Positions 16,113 through 25,651 of a DNA stretch of 64,000 bases are shown in pieces. Source of the DNA: Candidatus Eiseniibacteriota bacterium (GTDB lineage: Bacteria; Eisenbacteria; RBG-16-71-46; CAIMUX01); the NCBI GenBank assembly GCA_020633975.1, contig JACKCR010000002.1, positions 1,178,001 through 1,242,000 of the forward strand, read 5' to 3'. The first letter of the stretch is position 1, and every line of letters starts with the position of its first letter. The position numbers and the translations under genes are program-made. The notes under the pieces are model-generated. The model did not search any database, was not told the origin of the DNA, and was given only the letters and a program-made list of their open reading frames with translations.

Positions 16113-17429
16113 CTACTTCAGCGCCCGGTGCCCAATGTCCCGCCGGAAGGTCTTCCCTTCGAATTCGATCGTCGACACGCCCTCGTACGCCCGCCCGAGG
16201 GCGCTCCTGAGGTCCGGCCCGGTGCCGGTGACGGCGAGCACGCGACCGCCGGACGTGACGAGCGCGTCCCCCTGCCGCTTCGTGCCGGCGTGGAAGACGA
16301 CGGTGTCCGGCAGCTCCGCCGCACGCCGCAGTCCTTCGATCCGAGCGCCGGTGTCGTAGGCGCCGGGGTATCCGGCCGAGGCGAGGACGACGGTCGCGGA
16401 GGCAGTGTTTCCGGAGGACGATCCGGTCCCAGTCTCGCCCCCCGCGCCCCCATCCAGCACGCTCCGCTCCAGCTCCGCAACGTCTCCCTCGCCCGTAGCC
16501 GACCAGTAGAGCGCGTCCGCGAATCCTGGGCCGAAGAGCGGCGCCAATGCCTGCGTCTCCGGATCGCCGAACCGGCAGTTGAACTCGACGACCGACGGAA
16601 CGCCGGCGTCGATCATGAGGCCGGCGTAGAGGAGTCCGCGGAAGGGGCGCCCTGCCTCCGCGAGCGCGCGCAGAGTCGGCGCGATCACGGACTCCCGGAT
16701 CCGGGTGAGGAGTTCGGGCGTGGTGCGCGGATAGGGTGTGTAGGCGCCCATGCCGCCGGTGTTGGGGCCGGTGTCGCCTTCGCCGATCCGCTTGTGGTCC
16801 TGCGAGAGCGGAAGGAGGAGGAACTGGTCGTCGCGACAGATCGCGAAGGCGGAGGCTTCCTCTCCCTGGAGGAACGACTCGATCACGATCTGCTTTCCGG
16901 CTGCGCCGAACTTGCCACCCATGAGGAGACGGACGGCTTCTTCTCCTTCGCTCGGAGTCTCGACGACGATCGCGCCCTTCCCAGCCGCGAGCCCGTCCGC
17001 CTTGACGACCTTCGGGAAGAGTCCTTTGCGGACGGCAGCGAGCGCGGCGGCTTCCATCGAGTAGACGTCGAACGCGGCGGTGGGGATGCCGTGCGAGTGC
17101 ATCAGTTCCTTCGCGAAGACCTTGCTTCCTTCGATCTCCGCCGCACGCGCGCTCGGCCCGAAGACGGCGTAGCCTTCGTCCACGAGACGGTCGCCCACAC
17201 CGGCGACGAGGGGCGCTTCGGGGCCGATGACGACGAGGTCAGGTGACTCGGCTCTTGCGAGTTCGAGCACCGCGTTGGGGTCATCCGCGGCGACGGGCAA
17301 GTTACGGAAGGGACCGTCGGTGCCGCCATTTCCGGGCGCAACGACGACCTTCCAGTCTGCGTGGTGTCGCTGCACGGCCCAGGCGAGTGCGTGCTCCCGT
17401 CCCCCGCCACCCAAGATCACGACCTTCAT
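16113..17429 (-). CDS. purD: Phosphoribosylamine-glycine ligase (GAR synthetase)
   Basis: ATP-grasp enzyme joining glycine to phosphoribosylamine. 438 residues, normal length. N-terminal GGGGREHALAWA, the central ATP-grasp part with KADGLAAGKGAIVV, and the active-site segment VVEFNCRFGDPETQ are all present. A Gly/Ser/Thr-rich insert (ETGTGSSSGNT, about residues 334-348) is unusual and encoded by a short repetitive tract. ATG 17429 has AGGAGG at good spacing. purE follows 113 bp downstream. A possible promoter lies at 17484-17511. Confidence 0.96.
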   Translation of the reverse strand: MKVVILGGGGREHALAWAVQRHHADWKVVVAPGNGGTDGPFRNLPVAADDPNAVLELARAESPDLVVIGPEAPLVAGVGDRLVDEGYAVFGPSARAAEIEGSKVFAKELMHSHGIPTAAFDVYSMEAAALAAVRKGLFPKVVKADGLAAGKGAIVVETPSEGEEAVRLLMGGKFGAAGKQIVIESFLQGEEASAFAICRDDQFLLLPLSQDHKRIGEGDTGPNTGGMGAYTPYPRTTPELLTRIRESVIAPTLRALAEAGRPFRGLLYAGLMIDAGVPSVVEFNCRFGDPETQALAPLFGPGFADALYWSATGEGDVAELERSVLDGGAGGETGTGSSSGNTASATVVLASAGYPGAYDTGARIEGLRRAAELPDTVVFHAGTKRQGDALVTSGGRVLAVTGTGPDLRSALGRAYEGVSTIEFEGKTFRRDIGHRALK

Positions 17430-17483
17430 CTCGCGCCTCCTGCGCTCAGCGTCCTCGGACTCGTACTCGCTAGGCCCACCGAG

Positions 17484-17511
17484 CGTCTAGCGCGGCCACC
17501 GGAACGTTCAA
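17484..17511 (-). promoter_or_regulatory. Candidate sigma70-type promoter for purD
   Basis: On the minus strand TTGAAC (17511-17506) is followed after 16 bp by TAGACG (17489-17484), 55 bp upstream of the purD start. The 265-bp gap 17430-17694 that contains it shows no gene and no tRNA-like sequence. Spacing and -35 are acceptable, the -10 is weak. Confidence 0.35.
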
Positions 17512-17694
17512 CCGAACCTCCGGCGAACGTGCCTTCAAACGGTGGAGGTCGGTCGGGCCCCAGAGCAGAAAGCCGGACGGTACCCAAGCCGTTCCCGGCG
17601 GTCAACGCGGAGGCGGAACCGGCGTCAGGCGTTCGGATCGCGCGAGTCGGCCCGTGTTCGGGACCGCTCGAGTCACCCGGCCGCCGACTCGCAT

Positions 17695-19194
17695 CTACTC
17701 GGCAGTCTCACCCTCCCCCGGCTCCTCACGCTCGCCCGTCTCCTCACCGCCCGTCTCTGCCACGTCCGCGGGCCCCGGCGTGCCTCCGAGCCAGCCGGCG
17801 GCCGGGAGGAACCGCTCCACGCGCGGGAGCCATCCCCAACGGGCTCCAGGGATCCGGTCCATCCATGCGAACGCATCCTGCTCCGACAGGATCGGCTCGA
17901 GTCCGAGCGCGCGGACGCTCGTCTCCGGAAGGTCGGACCAGAGCGCGACCTCGTAGCTCTCGGTGACGCTCTGGAGCGCATAGAGGGTCTGGACGTGGAG
18001 GTCCTTCGGGTCGGCAGCGAACTTCGACGGGCCGGCGAGGAACCGGTCGAGCATCGCACTCGCAGTTCCGGAGCCGCACTTCGCGACGAGCAGGATCCGT
18101 CCGCCGGGCTCCAAGAATCTGCGCGCGTGCTGGAGCGACTTCTGTGACTGAAGGAACGAGTCGTCACGAGGACGTCCGCCGGCGTCGACCACGAGCATGT
18201 CGGGCCGCTGGGTGAACTCGACCCGGTGCGTGCGGTCGTGATGAAGACGAGACTCCGCCCGCGTCTCGAGGTCCGGGCCCTGGATCACCCGGAGCGGGAA
18301 CGCGACCGGTGTGGACGGATCGAGGTCGCTTTCGCCCATCGGTGGATCTTCCACGGGAACGATCGACCAGTGGGCCGGGGCGAGCGCAGCAGCGGCTTCG
18401 ATCTCCTCCAGCACGGGGTTGCCGACCGACTTGCCCGGGGCACACTCCTCGTTCCAGACGAACCCGTCGCCTCGAGAATCGGGGCGGACAGACCGGCGGT
18501 GGTTGCTCGCGGCCGCGCCGGGCTCTCCACAGCCGGGGAACACGAGCTTCGGGCCGCCACCGAAGCCGGCGAAGTAGTGATAGCTGACGTCGCCCAGGAG
18601 CACGCGCACGTCTGCGTCGAGATAGTCGGGGTGGATCCGGATCTCCGTGCCCCGCTGCGTGAGGCCGACGGCCCGGTGCCCCAAGAAGCCGTCCGCACTG
18701 TTCTGCACGATCCGCCAGCCTGCGAAGGAGCCGTCCGCGTCGAGAGAGTCCGCCCCGAGATGTCGGGCGAGGTCCGCCTCCGTCGCGGGCGCATGGGTTC
18801 CGGTGGCGACGAGGATGGTGCGGTCCGTGAAGTTCGGCGCGAGAGCTTCCAGGACGGTAGGAAGGATCCGCCGCCAGGCGCCGACGCGAGTCGCGTCCGG
18901 CACGACGAGAACGACGGACCTTCCGCGGAGCGACGCACGCAAGGTCTCCGCCCAGTCCGCGGGTTCGATCGTCCCTCCCGGCCGCGGATCGCTGGGTCGC
19001 CGACCGCTAGGTCCCGGATCTCCGGGCCGCGGATCGGCAGGCGACATACCGCCTGGTGGGCCCGTGAGGTCCGTCACGTCCCAGATCCGTTCGTAGAGCG
19101 CCCAGCGCGGCGGCGCGAGCACGGGGGGACGCCCGAGGTGTCGGTACAGGTCCCAGTGGTGGGCATCCTCTCCGCGGAGGATCCAGGCTGCCAC
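17695..19194 (-). CDS. larA: LarA-family nickel-pincer (lactate) racemase-like protein
   Basis: LarA enzymes epimerise 2-hydroxyacids using a nickel-pincer nucleotide bound to a Lys. 499 residues. The key residues line up: VATGTH (first His), and YHYFAGFGGGPK..SNH, where the His, the Lys ten residues later and the His sixteen after that match H174, K184 and H200 of Lactobacillus LarA. VPDATRVG fits the N-terminal DxTR motif. A repetitive Pro/Arg/Gly insert near residues 45-75 and an acidic tail are extra. GTG 19194 has AAGGAG six bases upstream and is 25 bp after gatAB. The NPN-cofactor genes larB, larC and larE are not in the window; the substrate may not be lactate. Confidence 0.85.
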   Translation of the reverse strand: MAAWILRGEDAHHWDLYRHLGRPPVLAPPRWALYERIWDVTDLTGPPGGMSPADPRPGDPGPSGRRPSDPRPGGTIEPADWAETLRASLRGRSVVLVVPDATRVGAWRRILPTVLEALAPNFTDRTILVATGTHAPATEADLARHLGADSLDADGSFAGWRIVQNSADGFLGHRAVGLTQRGTEIRIHPDYLDADVRVLLGDVSYHYFAGFGGGPKLVFPGCGEPGAAASNHRRSVRPDSRGDGFVWNEECAPGKSVGNPVLEEIEAAAALAPAHWSIVPVEDPPMGESDLDPSTPVAFPLRVIQGPDLETRAESRLHHDRTHRVEFTQRPDMLVVDAGGRPRDDSFLQSQKSLQHARRFLEPGGRILLVAKCGSGTASAMLDRFLAGPSKFAADPKDLHVQTLYALQSVTESYEVALWSDLPETSVRALGLEPILSEQDAFAWMDRIPGARWGWLPRVERFLPAAGWLGGTPGPADVAETGGEETGEREEPGEGETAE

Positions 19195-19219
19195 GATATC
19201 TCCTTACTGACCCCTAGCT

Positions 19220-22200
19220 CTACCCGCGCCCCAGCTCCTCGTCCAACACGGAGCCTAACGCCACCGGATCGGCCTGCCCACGGGACAGTTTCATCACCTG
19301 TCCGACGAAGAAGCGGAGCAGGCCTGTTCGGCCCGCACGGTACGAGTCGACCTCACCCGGGTGATTCGCCATCGCCTCGCGTACCCAGGCCCGGAGCTGC
19401 GCATCGTCCGCGACGACGACCCAGCCGTGCCGGGCCACGATCGCCTCCACCGTATCCCCCGTCGCGGCGAGTTCGGCCAACGCTTGCTTCGCCATCGGGC
19501 CGGTGAGACTCCCCTCACGGACTCGATGGAGGAGTTCGGCGAGTTCGTCCGCGGATGGAAGGGTCGCGAGCCGACCGAGCACGTCGCCCCGGATCCACTT
19601 CGCCGCCAATTTGGGCGCGTCGCTCGCGGCCTCGCTCGCGAAGGCCCGCGACGAGTCGTCCTCGAGAACGCGCGCGCGGAGCAACTCCACGACGGACTCG
19701 AAGTACTGGCCGAGTTCCGGCGTCTCCGTGAGGACGGCGATCTCTTCGTCCGCAAGGCCGTACGCATCGGCGAACCGCGCGCGCCGTCGATGCGGGAGTT
19801 CGGGAATCGCGACGGAGATCTCATCGAGCCGCGCCTCCGAGAGTTCGAGCGGCGGGAGGTCGGGCTCCGGGAAGTACCGGTAGTCCGACGACTCCTCCTT
19901 CGCGCGCATGACGCGGGTCCTCCCCGTCGACTCGTCGTAGAGCCGCGTCTCCTGTGTGACAGGGACGCCTCGTTCCAGCAGCGCCCGCTGACGCTCGGCC
20001 TCGTGGCGCAGCGCGCGCACCACATTCCGGATCGAGTTGAGGTTCTTGATCTCGGTGCGCGTGCCGAGCTCACTAGAGCCGCGAGGCCGTAGAGACAGAT
20101 TGGCGTCGCAACGCAGGCTTCCGTCTTCCATGTTGCCGTCGCTCACCTGCAGGTAGCGCACGATCCGCCGGAGTTCGGAGAGATACGCGCCCGCTTCCTC
20201 CGGACTCCGGAGTACGGGCGCGGAGACGATCTCGACGAGCGGGACGCCCGCGCGGTTGAAGTCGAGGAGCGTCGCACCTCGGAGCGTCGCACCCCGGAGT
20301 GTCGCGCCAAGGGACGTCACACCACGGCGTGTCTCCAGCTCGAGGTCATCGACCGTGTGCTTCGACTTCCCTGCGTCCTCTTCCAGATGGATCCGGACGA
20401 GAGACACCGGAGGATCGAGTGGGACGGCGCCGCCGGTGCAGAGAGGGTGTGCGTACTGCGTGATCTGGTAGCCCTTGGGAAGGTCCGGATAGAAGTAGTT
20501 CTTCCGCGCCCACTCCGTGCGCTGGTGGACCTCGCATCCGAGTGCGAGACCGAGCCGGACGGCGAGGTCGACCGCCGTCGTGTTGAGGTACGGCATCGCG
20601 CCGGGATGCCCGAGGCAGACGGGACAGGTGGCGCTGTTCGGTTCGTCCGGCGTGACCACCGAGCATGCGCAGAAGAGTTTGCTCGCCGTGAGGAGCTGCG
20701 CGTGGACTTCGAGGCCGATGACCACCTCGAAGGCATCGGCAGTTGGCGCTGTGCTGGAGAATACCGGGGTCGGCTCGCCCTCGCCGGTGTCGGACACGGC
20801 GCTCGGCTTCCGGTGCGACTGAGCACCTGCGTTCGCATTTCCCTCTGCACTCGCCTGCGCGTGCGCCTCTCTACCGAGCCGACTATTTCCGTCCGAGTTC
20901 GGAGGCACACTCGTACTCGTTCGTACACGAAGCGGGCGGTCCCGGACACCGAGTTCGGCCCCCTCATCGTCGCACCTGCGCGCGCTCCACTCTCCGAACG
21001 CCGGCGACTCCGGGTCGCGTTCCACGGAGCCGGCACCGTCCCCCATCGCCTCGATTCTGCTCGCGATGGAGAGGAGGTCGCGCTCACCGTACGGACGTCC
21101 CATGAGCTGCACGGCGAGCGGCAAACCGAGCGACGCACCGGACCTCGAGGTCCGCGAACGGCAGATCGGAACGCTGACGGCAGGTGCACCGGTCAGGTTC
21201 GCCAAGACCGTGAAGAGATCCGAGGCGTACATCGCGAGCGGGTCGTCGCGTTCTCCGAACGGGAAGGCGGCACCGGGGGTCGTTGGGAGCAGCAGGACGT
21301 CGACCGAGTCGAAGAGGTCGAACATCGCTTCGGTGAGCGCAGCACGGGCCCGCCGCGCACGTTCGTAGTACTCGTCGGCATATCCACGCGAGAGTGAAAA
21401 GGTGCCGAGAAGGATCCGGCGCTTCACTTCGAGCCCAAAGCCTATGCCGCGGACGCGCGCTTGGAAGGGCTCGATCCCGCTCGCCTCCGCCAGAGCCTTC
21501 TCGACGAGCGACGGGCATCCGTAGCGGACGCCGTCGTACCGCGCCAGGTTGGCCGACGCCTCGGCGTCAGCGAGCACGTGGTAGATCGGGACAGCATGGC
21601 GAAGCATCGGGAGCGAGACCTCGTCGATCGATGCTCCAAGCTCGAAGAAACGCCGCTTCGCCTCCTCGAGCGCGCGGGTCGCTTCGACGCCGAACGTAGC
21701 GTCCAACGGAGCGCCGGATGCGCGCGCCGCTTCTCCCGATTCCGGTAGGTCATGAAGAGCCGGGTCCCGGAAGTCGAGGTCACGAAGAACGCCGACACGC
21801 AAGGACTTCGCGCTCGCAGTCGGCGCATGGTGCGATGAGTCGCGCTTCGCTGTCGGGGCGTCGTGCGGCAAGTCGCCCCTCGCGGTCAGCGTGTCGCCCC
21901 GCGCGGGCCCGGTTGCACTGAGCGGAAAGCCGCCATGCGCGATCGCGGTCGCGTCCTGCCGGTCCGGTCCGGAGAGAGTCTCGAGCAGGAAGGCGGCATC
22001 GCTCGTCGTACGGGCCAGAACTCCAACCGTGTCGAGACTCGAAGCGAACGCGACCAGACCGTACCGCGGGATCCGCCCGTACTGCGGCTTCACGCCGACC
22101 AGTCCGCAGAACGCCGCGGGCTGCCTCACAGAGCCGCCGGTGTCCGAACCGAGGGCGAGAAGCGCCGCACCGGATGCGACCGCCGCAGCGCTCCCACCAC

Positions 22201-22672
22201 TCGACCCGCCGGGCACGCGGCTCACGTCCCACGGATTGTGGGTGGGGTGGAATCCGGAGTGCTCGGTCGACGAGCCCATTCCGAACTCGTCGAGGTTCGT
22301 CTTCCCGAAGACGATCGCGTCGGCCTCACGGAGTCGCGAGACGGCCGTCGCGTCGTAGAGCGGGCGGTGTCCTTCGAGGAGCCGACTGCCGCAGGTCGTG
22401 GGCACGCCGCGGGTCGCGAAGTTGTCCTTCACGGCGACCGGGACGCCGGCGAGAGGACCGAGTCGCTCGCCGCGTTCGCGGCGTTTGTCGAGTTCGTCGG
22501 CGACCCGTAGGACTTCCGCGGCGTCGAGGTGGAGAAACGCTCGGACCGTCTTCTCGACCTGCCGGGCGCGCTCGAGGTATGCCTCTGCGACGCGGCGTGC
22601 GGAGACCTCGCCGTCACGTACCCGCGCGGCGAGTTCGCGCGCGGAGAGCCGGCGGATCTCCGCGCCGTTCAT
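19220..22672 (-). CDS. gatA-gatB: Fused GatA-GatB subunits of aspartyl/glutamyl-tRNA amidotransferase
   Basis: One uninterrupted 1150-residue frame. Residues 1-560 are GatA, the amidase that releases ammonia from glutamine: catalytic K82 (VPVAVKDN), cis-Ser S157 (GGSSGGS) and S181 (SDTGGSVRQPA) have the spacing of Staphylococcus GatA K79/S154/S178. Residues 648-1150 are GatB, the kinase/transferase part: FEVVIGLEVHAQL, zinc Cys pairs in CAC..SATCPVC, and the C-terminal YqeY-like tail domain. A low-complexity linker of about 80 residues joins them. Repeats are inserted in both halves: ARGD/APTAKRD units near residues 255-290 and TLRGATLRGATL near 790. GatC overlaps by 4 nt upstream. GatA and GatB are normally separate proteins. 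Confidence 0.93.
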   Translation of the reverse strand: MNGAEIRRLSARELAARVRDGEVSARRVAEAYLERARQVEKTVRAFLHLDAAEVLRVADELDKRRERGERLGPLAGVPVAVKDNFATRGVPTTCGSRLLEGHRPLYDATAVSRLREADAIVFGKTNLDEFGMGSSTEHSGFHPTHNPWDVSRVPGGSSGGSAAAVASGAALLALGSDTGGSVRQPAAFCGLVGVKPQYGRIPRYGLVAFASSLDTVGVLARTTSDAAFLLETLSGPDRQDATAIAHGGFPLSATGPARGDTLTARGDLPHDAPTAKRDSSHHAPTASAKSLRVGVLRDLDFRDPALHDLPESGEAARASGAPLDATFGVEATRALEEAKRRFFELGASIDEVSLPMLRHAVPIYHVLADAEASANLARYDGVRYGCPSLVEKALAEASGIEPFQARVRGIGFGLEVKRRILLGTFSLSRGYADEYYERARRARAALTEAMFDLFDSVDVLLLPTTPGAAFPFGERDDPLAMYASDLFTVLANLTGAPAVSVPICRSRTSRSGASLGLPLAVQLMGRPYGERDLLSIASRIEAMGDGAGSVERDPESPAFGEWSARRCDDEGAELGVRDRPLRVRTSTSVPPNSDGNSRLGREAHAQASAEGNANAGAQSHRKPSAVSDTGEGEPTPVFSSTAPTADAFEVVIGLEVHAQLLTASKLFCACSVVTPDEPNSATCPVCLGHPGAMPYLNTTAVDLAVRLGLALGCEVHQRTEWARKNYFYPDLPKGYQITQYAHPLCTGGAVPLDPPVSLVRIHLEEDAGKSKHTVDDLELETRRGVTSLGATLRGATLRGATLLDFNRAGVPLVEIVSAPVLRSPEEAGAYLSELRRIVRYLQVSDGNMEDGSLRCDANLSLRPRGSSELGTRTEIKNLNSIRNVVRALRHEAERQRALLERGVPVTQETRLYDESTGRTRVMRAKEESSDYRYFPEPDLPPLELSEARLDEISVAIPELPHRRRARFADAYGLADEEIAVLTETPELGQYFESVVELLRARVLEDDSSRAFASEAASDAPKLAAKWIRGDVLGRLATLPSADELAELLHRVREGSLTGPMAKQALAELAATGDTVEAIVARHGWVVVADDAQLRAWVREAMANHPGEVDSYRAGRTGLLRFFVGQVMKLSRGQADPVALGSVLDEELGRG

Positions 22673-23010
22673 GCCTCGTCCCCGGAACGATCGACCACTC
22701 GAGGGACGACGAGGTAGCCGTCGTGTGAGGATGCTGTTTCGGCGATGGCGTCGTGCTGAGGCAACGAAGGCTGGACGCGGTCGGGACGCTCGACGGGTGT
22801 GCCGTCACTAGTCGCGAGTGAGAAGTCGCTCGCCGCGAGCGAGGAGGCACTCTCCCCAGCTGCGGCGACTCCCGCCTCCCCGAGCGCACCTATCCAGCCG
22901 ACGATCCGCTCTAGGTCCGCTTCGAGGCCGGCCCGCTCTTCCTCCGGGATCTCGATCCGGGCGAGCCGCGCCCAGTCCGACACCGTCCAGGAAGTGCGGT
23001 CGCCGCTCAT
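22669..23010 (-). CDS. gatC: Aspartyl/glutamyl-tRNA amidotransferase subunit C
   Basis: 113 residues. The helical start (SDWARLARIEIPEEERAGLEADLERIV) matches GatC, and the C-terminal VPRVV segment matches the part that wraps GatA and GatB. A Ser/Ala-rich insert of about 25 residues sits in the middle. The stop overlaps the gatAB ATG (ATGA), so subunits are translated together. 40 bp separate it from the helicase gene upstream on the same strand. Confidence 0.88.
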   Translation of the reverse strand: MSGDRTSWTVSDWARLARIEIPEEERAGLEADLERIVGWIGALGEAGVAAAGESASSLAASDFSLATSDGTPVERPDRVQPSLPQHDAIAETASSHDGYLVVPRVVDRSGDEA

Positions 23011-23050
23011 CCCGCAACCTGCACGAACCGGGTTCGCCTCGCCTCGGAGG

Positions 23051-25651
23051 TCATCCGACGACCTGCACGAACCGGGCGAGAATCTTCTTCCGTCCGACCC
23101 CGGGGAACGCGATGGAGAGACGGGCTTCCGGGCCGGATCCTTCCTCCGTCTCGACCACGCCGACGCCGAAGATGGCGTGCTGCACTTTGCGTCCGGCGAA
23201 CGACTGCTTGGACGAGCCGCGGTCGATCACGGTCTCGCCGCTCGTGCTGTCCGGAGTGGCGTCGATCGGAGACATGGGACGTCCACCCGACCCCGCCCCA
23301 CCCCGTCCCGAACCACCGGCGCCGTAGCCGCCAGCGCCGCGCGGGCCACCTTGTCCAGGTGCGCCGTAGCCGCCTCGCGACCCAGCTTGCCCACGGCCGC
23401 CGTAGCCGCCGGCGTTGCCACCGTACCCACCGGAGTTCCCGCCGTAGCCGCCCGCGTTTCCGCCGTACCCGCCACGTCCACCGCCATAGCCGCCGGAGTT
23501 CCCGTAGCCGCCGCGAGCCCCCCCGTAGCCTCCGTATCCGCCGCCGTAGCCCGCGCCCCACGCGCCCCAGGTCTCCGACGCTTCGAGCCATTCCGCGAGG
23601 GAACGGCCTTCGTCGTCATCGACCGTGAGTAGGTGCTCCGGGATCTCCTTGAGGAATCGCGAGAGACCACCGCTTGCGGCACGGTTCATCCGCCGACGTT
23701 CGAGCGAAGCGGAGAGCGTGAGTTCGCGCATCGCGCGCGTCGCAGCGACGTAGAAGAGGCGACGTTCTTCTTCGAGTTCCGCGGCGTCGTCGAGCGACGA
23801 CGCATGCGGGAAGAGCCCTTCTTCCATCCCGGTGATGTAGACGACGGGAAACTCGAGCCCCTTCGCGTTGTGCACAGTCATGAGCGAGACGCGCTCTTCA
23901 GCTAGCTCTCCGCGGTCGAGGTTCGTGTAGAGCGCCACCTGGTCGAGGTAGGCCTGGAGTGCGTTCTCTCCGACGACTTCCTGGAAGCGGGCCGCGCCCT
24001 CCTGGAGTTCCAGGACGTTCGCCTGCCGCTCTTCCCAGGTGTTCCGCTCCACTTCCTTCAGCCAATGCAGATAGTCGGTCGCTTCGAGCACGCGGCGGAC
24101 GAGCGCTTCCGGGCCTTCGTCCGTACGCGAGCGGAGTTCCAGGATGAGCTGTCCGAATTCGCGTGCGGCCTTGAGCGACTTCCCCTTCACGCCATCAGCC
24201 GGGGTGAGTTCCGCGCAGACTTCGGCCACGTCCTTTCCGGACTGGTCGGCTACGCGCTCGATCCGTTCGAGGCTGACGTCCCCGAGCCCGCGCTTGGGCG
24301 ACGACACCGCGCGCCGGAACGAGACGAGATCGCGCGGATGCACCGCGAGTTTGAGGTAGGCGAGGATGTCCTTCACTTCGCGCCGCTGGTAGAACGCGAT
24401 TCCGCCGACGATCACATAGGCGAGCCCTTGCTGGAGACACGCTTCCTCGAACGCGCGCGACTGTGCGTGGATCCGGTAGAGCAGAGTCACCTGTTCGGGT
24501 GAGATCTCGCCCTTTCGCGTGCGCGAGAGGATCTCCCGCACCACCTTGGTCGCTTCCTGTTCCTCGTCCGCGTGGACCCAGAAGCGGACGGCCTTTCCGC
24601 CGTCGTGATCGGTCCAGAGCGACTTGTCGAGCCGGCTCTCGTTGTTCGAGACGACCGCGTTCGCGACGTCGAGGATCGCTTTCGTCGAGCGGTAGTTCTG
24701 CGTCATCCGAAGGACGCGCGCGCGGGGGAACCGCTTCTCGAACTCCAGGATGTTCGAGATGTCCGCGCCACGCCAACCGTAGATCGACTGGTCGTCGTCG
24801 CCCACCACGGTCACGTTGCCGTGTCGGCGCGCGATCCGTTCGACGAGTTTGAACTGGACGTGGTTCGTGTCCTGGTACTCGTCGACCAGCACGTAGAGGA
24901 ACTTGTCCGCGTAGGCGTCGCCCAGATCTTCGTGACGACGGAGCAGCTTCACCGCGAGAACCAGGATGTCGTCGAAGTCGACGCCTTCCTGCGCGCGGAG
25001 TTTGGACTGGTACTCGCGATAGAGCGAAGCGAAGCGGGCGCGGTCCGGATGCTCCCAGTTCTCGACCAGGTCGTCCGGATCCCACATCTTGTTCTTCGCC
25101 ATCGAAATCACGTTCTGGAGGTCCCGGACGCGGGGAGCCTCGGCGTCTCCCCCGTTCTCCTTCACGACCTCCTTCAGCACCGACACCTGGTCGTCCTGAT
25201 CGTAGACCGTGGGCGGACCGCTGAATCCGAGCCGCTCCGCATGACGACGGAGGATGCGCAGACAGATGGAGTGGAACGTGCCGATCCAGAGTGCGCCTGC
25301 GCCGTGTCCGAGCATCGACTCGACTCGCTCGCGCATCTCGCCCGCCGCCTTGTTCGTGAAGGTGACGGCGAGGATCCGCTCCGGCGGGACTCCGCGATCG
25401 ACGATGAGATGCGCGATCCGGCGGGTGAGGACGCGCGTCTTTCCACTGCCGGCGCCCGCGAGGATGAGGAGCGGACCGTCTCCCGCGAGGACCGCCTCCC
25501 GCTGCACCTCGTTCAGTCCGTCGACGATTGGATTCTGCCGTTCGTGCACCGCGTCACTCCAACCTGCATCGAGAGATGTCTGGGCCGTTCCATCCGATTC
25601 GGTGGGGGCCGACGAATGACCGCCCCACGTCGTGGGATCACTCCACTCCAC
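23051..25651 (-). CDS. pcrA: UvrD/PcrA-type DNA helicase with a Gly/Tyr-rich insert
   Basis: Superfamily 1A 3'-5' helicase for repair and replication restart. Motif I AGAGSGKT, motif II VDEYQDTN, motif III GDDDQSIYGWRGA, motif V TVHNAKGLEFPVV and motif VI RRLFYVAATRA are all intact. After residue about 690 a tract of roughly 90 residues built from GGYGG, RGGYG and GGNAGGYGG units replaces the usual short linker; then the normal C-terminal Tudor-like domain (KVQHAIFGVGVVETEE) resumes to the end. GTG 25651 follows GAGGAGACAAC and gives the best N-terminus, although the frame is open to 25744. About 866 residues, longer than PcrA because of the insert. Confidence 0.93.
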   Translation of the reverse strand: MEWSDPTTWGGHSSAPTESDGTAQTSLDAGWSDAVHERQNPIVDGLNEVQREAVLAGDGPLLILAGAGSGKTRVLTRRIAHLIVDRGVPPERILAVTFTNKAAGEMRERVESMLGHGAGALWIGTFHSICLRILRRHAERLGFSGPPTVYDQDDQVSVLKEVVKENGGDAEAPRVRDLQNVISMAKNKMWDPDDLVENWEHPDRARFASLYREYQSKLRAQEGVDFDDILVLAVKLLRRHEDLGDAYADKFLYVLVDEYQDTNHVQFKLVERIARRHGNVTVVGDDDQSIYGWRGADISNILEFEKRFPRARVLRMTQNYRSTKAILDVANAVVSNNESRLDKSLWTDHDGGKAVRFWVHADEEQEATKVVREILSRTRKGEISPEQVTLLYRIHAQSRAFEEACLQQGLAYVIVGGIAFYQRREVKDILAYLKLAVHPRDLVSFRRAVSSPKRGLGDVSLERIERVADQSGKDVAEVCAELTPADGVKGKSLKAAREFGQLILELRSRTDEGPEALVRRVLEATDYLHWLKEVERNTWEERQANVLELQEGAARFQEVVGENALQAYLDQVALYTNLDRGELAEERVSLMTVHNAKGLEFPVVYITGMEEGLFPHASSLDDAAELEEERRLFYVAATRAMRELTLSASLERRRMNRAASGGLSRFLKEIPEHLLTVDDDEGRSLAEWLEASETWGAWGAGYGGGYGGYGGARGGYGNSGGYGGGRGGYGGNAGGYGGNSGGYGGNAGGYGGRGQAGSRGGYGAPGQGGPRGAGGYGAGGSGRGGAGSGGRPMSPIDATPDSTSGETVIDRGSSKQSFAGRKVQHAIFGVGVVETEEGSGPEARLSIAFPGVGRKKILARFVQVVG

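Noticed and set aside
17430-17694. Possible tRNA gene in the purD-larA gap
   Set aside because: No GGTTC-A-TCC T-loop with matching acceptor arms was found in this or other gaps.
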